Positions 6,363-9,025 of a stretch of 9,025 nucleotides of DNA are shown here, in pieces (position 1 is the stretch's first letter; the number at the start of each line of letters is the position of its first letter). The translations under genes were made by a program, and so were the position numbers. The notes beneath the pieces are model-generated. The model did not search any database. It was not told the DNA's origin and saw only the letters and a list, made by a program, of their open reading frames with translations. The stretch is from JBAYJY01 sp041664945. GTDB taxonomy: Bacteria; UBP15; UBA6099. Where the stretch lies: assembly GCA_041664945.1 (NCBI GenBank), contig JBAYJY010000186.1, positions 1 to 9,025 of the forward strand, in the 5' to 3' direction.

Positions 6363-9025
6363 ATGAAAAAATTATTGGCTATTTTAACAATTTCAGCCCT
6401 ATTTGTTATAGGGCACGCGTTAAAAGCCGAAGCTGCATGCACAATGGGAGCTGGTTACTTGTGCGTCGTGCTTCAGGACGAGTTGACCGCTTCGGTTAGC
6501 GGAGACGTGAACACGACGGTGACGGTCATCGCTGAAGGCATCGGCGGCGTTCCGGCCGACAGCATGGCGAGCTTGCCGAACCCGGCGTGGAACGACGTCT
6601 ACGACGGCCAAGCCGGACTGGACGCCGATGGAGCGGCCGACGGCGACATCGAAGTCGAGATAGGGCCGTCAATTGCTCCGGGAGGCAACACTCCGGATTA
6701 CACGGTTGAAGTTAAAAGCACATCGGGCTACGTCAATGTCGGACTTCAAGGCTACACATACGTTGCAGGTCCTGAAGTTGTTTTGACGGCAACCTTAAAA
6801 TTCACACTGAAAATAACCGTTCAGGACGAACTTGGCAGTCTTCTCAACACAGGAACTGCCGCGACACTTTTAGTCGCCAGCGCCGTTGACGGAAGCTGCA
6901 ATACAACATTTACAGATGGAACAATTACGGCGGCAGGCGATAAAGACGCTCAGAACGGCATCATCTATGTTAAATGTCCTGTCGGCGCAACATCAGATGC
7001 GATCGATCTGACAATCGCGAAATCAGGATATGTCGACGAAATCAACAATACACTTTCAATATCGAACGGCGCGCAGACCACTCTGACGACCACAAACGAC
7101 TTTACGTTAAAAATCGCAGCCGCCGGCGGAGTTCAGGACGAACTTGGAAATAATATTACATTGGCGAATGCAAATCCTTCCACTATATTCAGCGGAACCA
7201 CAACAATTGTCGCGCAGAGAATTAGCGGAAACACGGCATACATCGCCGCAAGCGGCGCCGGCAATCTTACAATTCAGCAGCCCGGCTATATACAGAAATC
7301 AATTGCTGTCGCTCCGTCCAACGCTTCTCAGACGATCGTCAGCTACACTGCTGGCAACGCGCTTCCTTTCCAGATTGTGCTAAATTATACGAATGTCGAT
7401 GATGAACTCGGCGGCGCGCTCGTTTATGATGCCGGCGACACCTTCATAGTATGTTCCAGTGCGGCGGCGGATTGGGCAGCATGCGTCGCCGAAGGAATTA
7501 CGGTTACCCCGCAGACCAGCGGAACCAATTGGTATCTCGCTCCGAACATTGCTCCCGGAGCTGTAAAAGTCGGAATATCTAAAGTCTCCGGATATGTCAA
7601 TACACTTGATGATGCAGCGATTACGACTGCATGGGCGGGCCCTGCCGTTTCTCCTGATTACACTGGCGCTAATGGCCTGAAGTTCCCCTTAAAGGTATTG
7701 GGAATTGTTAATGAATTAAACGGCGCTCTTCCCGGAGGACCGGATGCAGTTACATTCGATGGAAATGTGGCCACAGCTGAATCGCCGGCCGGAACTTATT
7801 TCTGGGCTGACACAAACGGCGGCGCTCTTTCAATAACTGAAACCGGATTCTTCAGCGCTCAAAAAGGAAATACCGGCTTCACGGCCATCGCCACTGACAA
7901 AACCGGACAGACTGTAATCAATTTCACAGGAACAACCGGCTTAGCGGCAGTTACAATCGGAGCGACGAACAATGCGCTCGGATTGCAATTCCCGGTTAAA
8001 ACAACAATTAAGGATGAATTGGACAACGCGCTTATTACAACCGCTACAGTCGATGCGGGTAATGTTTATGGATATCCCTGCACCGAAGGAGCGGCCGGCG
8101 TTTACTATTGCCCGGTCGGCAATGGCGAAAACGCGAATGTGCAAGCCTCTAAGGACGGATATGTTACAAAAACGAAGGCCGGAGCAGTCGTTGATCTGGT
8201 TGGCGGAACACAACAGGTAAATGATCTGACAGCCGCCGCCGGTGGAAACGGCATGCCTTTCAGCCACAGGGTAACTTTGCAGCGCGAACCTGACGGCGCC
8301 GCGCTCACCGGAGCGACCGTTACGGTAGGCAGCGCTGATACGGCATGTCTTCCCAAGCCGGCGACTCCCGGCGATTATCTTTGCCCGGTAGTGCTTGCTA
8401 ATGACGCGTCCGCTAATGATGTTAAAGTTACGCTCGACGGTTATGTATATAATAATCTCGTAACTTCGGCGGACAGAACAGCTAATGGCGACGTTCAGTC
8501 AAATGACATTGTTAATAATATAAGATTTTCATATAAAATTACCTCGATTATGACAGACGGCAACATAGATATCGTGGCTTCGGCTACTGCCGTGGATGCC
8601 GGCGACGGGCAGGGTGTTCCTTGCACGTTGCTCGCAGGCGCATGGTATTGCCCGGTTCCTGTCGCGCACACAACTCTGCCTATAAAGGTCACAAAGGATG
8701 GTTATGTTCAGGACATAACTTCTTTGACGTTCGACGCTGACCGCACGGCGCAGGCTGATCCGCAGGAAACAGCAACTACCGGCGCTGTTAAAACAGCTTA
8801 CAAAATCACTGCTCTCACCTCAGACGGCGGAGTGAATATATTCAATAGCGGCGAGACAATTAATGTTGGCAACGCACAGGGAACGCCATGCGTGTTTAAT
8901 GTCGCCGCATGGTACTGCCCGGTGCCGCTTGCTGACACGACTCTTGCGATTCAGGTCACATTGGACGGCTATGTTCAGGATATTACATCGCTGGCATTCA
9001 ATACAGACCGGACATTGGTTGGAGA
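6363..9025 (+). CDS. Giant exported repeat protein with Ig-like/beta-sandwich repeats (3'-truncated by window edge)
   Basis: The frame is open from ATG 6363 for 887 codons with no stop and runs off the window. A clear signal peptide (MKKLLAILTI, apolar core to about 20) ends at A-E-A (22-24), so signal peptidase I should release a mature protein starting Ala25-Cys26. EAAC is a poor lipobox, so a lipoprotein is less likely. The mature part consists of nine degenerate repeats of about 85-104 residues. Typical units open with a QDELG-like turn followed by G-A-x-V, contain a Cys pair whose second Cys sits in YCPV, and close with K-x-GYV. Composition is rich in Ala, Thr, Gly, Asn, Asp and Val, as in extracellular beta-sandwich (Big/CarboxypepD_reg/PEGA-like) arrays. 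It is probably a surface fibre, adhesin or S-layer-like component; anchoring would be decided by the missing C-terminus. Exact family and function are unknown. Confidence 0.9.
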   Translation, partial: MKKLLAILTISALFVIGHALKAEAACTMGAGYLCVVLQDELTASVSGDVNTTVTVIAEGIGGVPADSMASLPNPAWNDVYDGQAGLDADGAADGDIEVEIGPSIAPGGNTPDYTVEVKSTSGYVNVGLQGYTYVAGPEVVLTATLKFTLKITVQDELGSLLNTGTAATLLVASAVDGSCNTTFTDGTITAAGDKDAQNGIIYVKCPVGATSDAIDLTIAKSGYVDEINNTLSISNGAQTTLTTTNDFTLKIAAAGGVQDELGNNITLANANPSTIFSGTTTIVAQRISGNTAYIAASGAGNLTIQQPGYIQKSIAVAPSNASQTIVSYTAGNALPFQIVLNYTNVDDELGGALVYDAGDTFIVCSSAAADWAACVAEGITVTPQTSGTNWYLAPNIAPGAVKVGISKVSGYVNTLDDAAITTAWAGPAVSPDYTGANGLKFPLKVLGIVNELNGALPGGPDAVTFDGNVATAESPAGTYFWADTNGGALSITETGFFSAQKGNTGFTAIATDKTGQTVINFTGTTGLAAVTIGATNNALGLQFPVKTTIKDELDNALITTATVDAGNVYGYPCTEGAAGVYYCPVGNGENANVQASKDGYVTKTKAGAVVDLVGGTQQVNDLTAAAGGNGMPFSHRVTLQREPDGAALTGATVTVGSADTACLPKPATPGDYLCPVVLANDASANDVKVTLDGYVYNNLVTSADRTANGDVQSNDIVNNIRFSYKITSIMTDGNIDIVASATAVDAGDGQGVPCTLLAGAWYCPVPVAHTTLPIKVTKDGYVQDITSLTFDADRTAQADPQETATTGAVKTAYKITALTSDGGVNIFNSGETINVGNAQGTPCVFNVAAWYCPVPLADTTLAIQVTLDGYVQDITSLAFNTDRTLVG
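6438..9025 (+). repeat. Nine coding repeats of about 90 residues in the giant exported protein
   Basis: The closing Gly of the GYV-type motif recurs at residues 122, 222, 308 (GYI), 410, 495 (GFF), 599, 693, 780 and 869, giving spacings of 100, 86, 102, 85, 104, 94, 87 and 89. The opening turn recurs at residues 38 (QDEL), 154 and 258 (QDELG), 346 (DDELG), 450 (NELNG), 550 (KDELD) and 640 (QREPDG). It is degenerate at about 730 and 821 (TDGN, SDGG). Cys pairs fall at 26/34, 179/205, 364/374, 573/583, 662/674, 754/763 and 843/852. Repeats 8 and 9 are the most alike. The DNA copies are diverged, so this is an old duplication array, not a fresh tandem repeat. Confidence 0.8.

Noticed and set aside
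7144..7383. 79-codon + strand frame inside the giant repeat gene
   Set aside because: It is out of frame within a coding sequence that is continuous from 6363 to the window end and has no ribosome binding site or motif.

Overview
The window is bacterial chromosomal DNA. The clearest lineage evidence is a full-length bacterial-type aspartyl-tRNA synthetase with the GAD insertion domain. There are also Shine-Dalgarno-preceded ATG, GTG and TTG starts, sigma70-like promoters and cleavable signal peptides. TAA and TGA are both used as ordinary stops. The phylum cannot be fixed from this window. The mixture of genes is compatible with a Gram-negative, possibly little-studied lineage, but that is an inference.

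Layout: (1) Positions 1-3917 hold conserved, mostly housekeeping genes, all on the + strand. They are the C-terminal part of a conserved protein of uncertain function (1-545), a MoxR-family AAA+ ATPase (639-1652), aspS (1760-3577) and a 95-residue acidic, helical, proline-free protein (3630-3917). (2) Positions 4017-4868 encode a ten-helix EamA/DMT-type transporter with a TTG start and no good ribosome binding site. (3) Positions 4869-5820 form a long gap without an intact gene, AT-rich in its second half. It holds a good promoter (4916-4944), a decayed reading frame ending in a 'KGWNAIG ... PRKGYLI' module typical of C-termini of exported proteins (5181-5441), two adjacent hairpins, an orphan Shine-Dalgarno sequence, and a strong promoter (5632-5661). 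(4) From 5821 to the window end lies a two-gene export operon. A 175-residue secreted protein with one carboxypeptidase-regulatory-like beta-sandwich is followed after 14 bases, with a strong ribosome binding site, by a very large exported protein. The large gene is open for 887 codons and runs off the window. It is built of nine degenerate repeats of about 85-104 residues.

How the genes relate: aspS carries the His/Gly anticodon-domain residues associated with non-discriminating enzymes, so the organism probably makes Asn-tRNA(Asn) through GatCAB. The MoxR gene lacks the DUF58/vWA partners it often has. The most unusual part is 5632-9025: a strongly promoted, leader-bearing operon for cell-surface or extracellular repeat proteins. 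Each large-protein repeat tends to start with a 'DEL' turn, carry a cysteine pair ending in 'YCPV', and finish with 'DGYV'. The last two repeats are nearly alike in protein but clearly diverged in DNA. No tRNA, rRNA, CRISPR array, transposase or integrase was seen.
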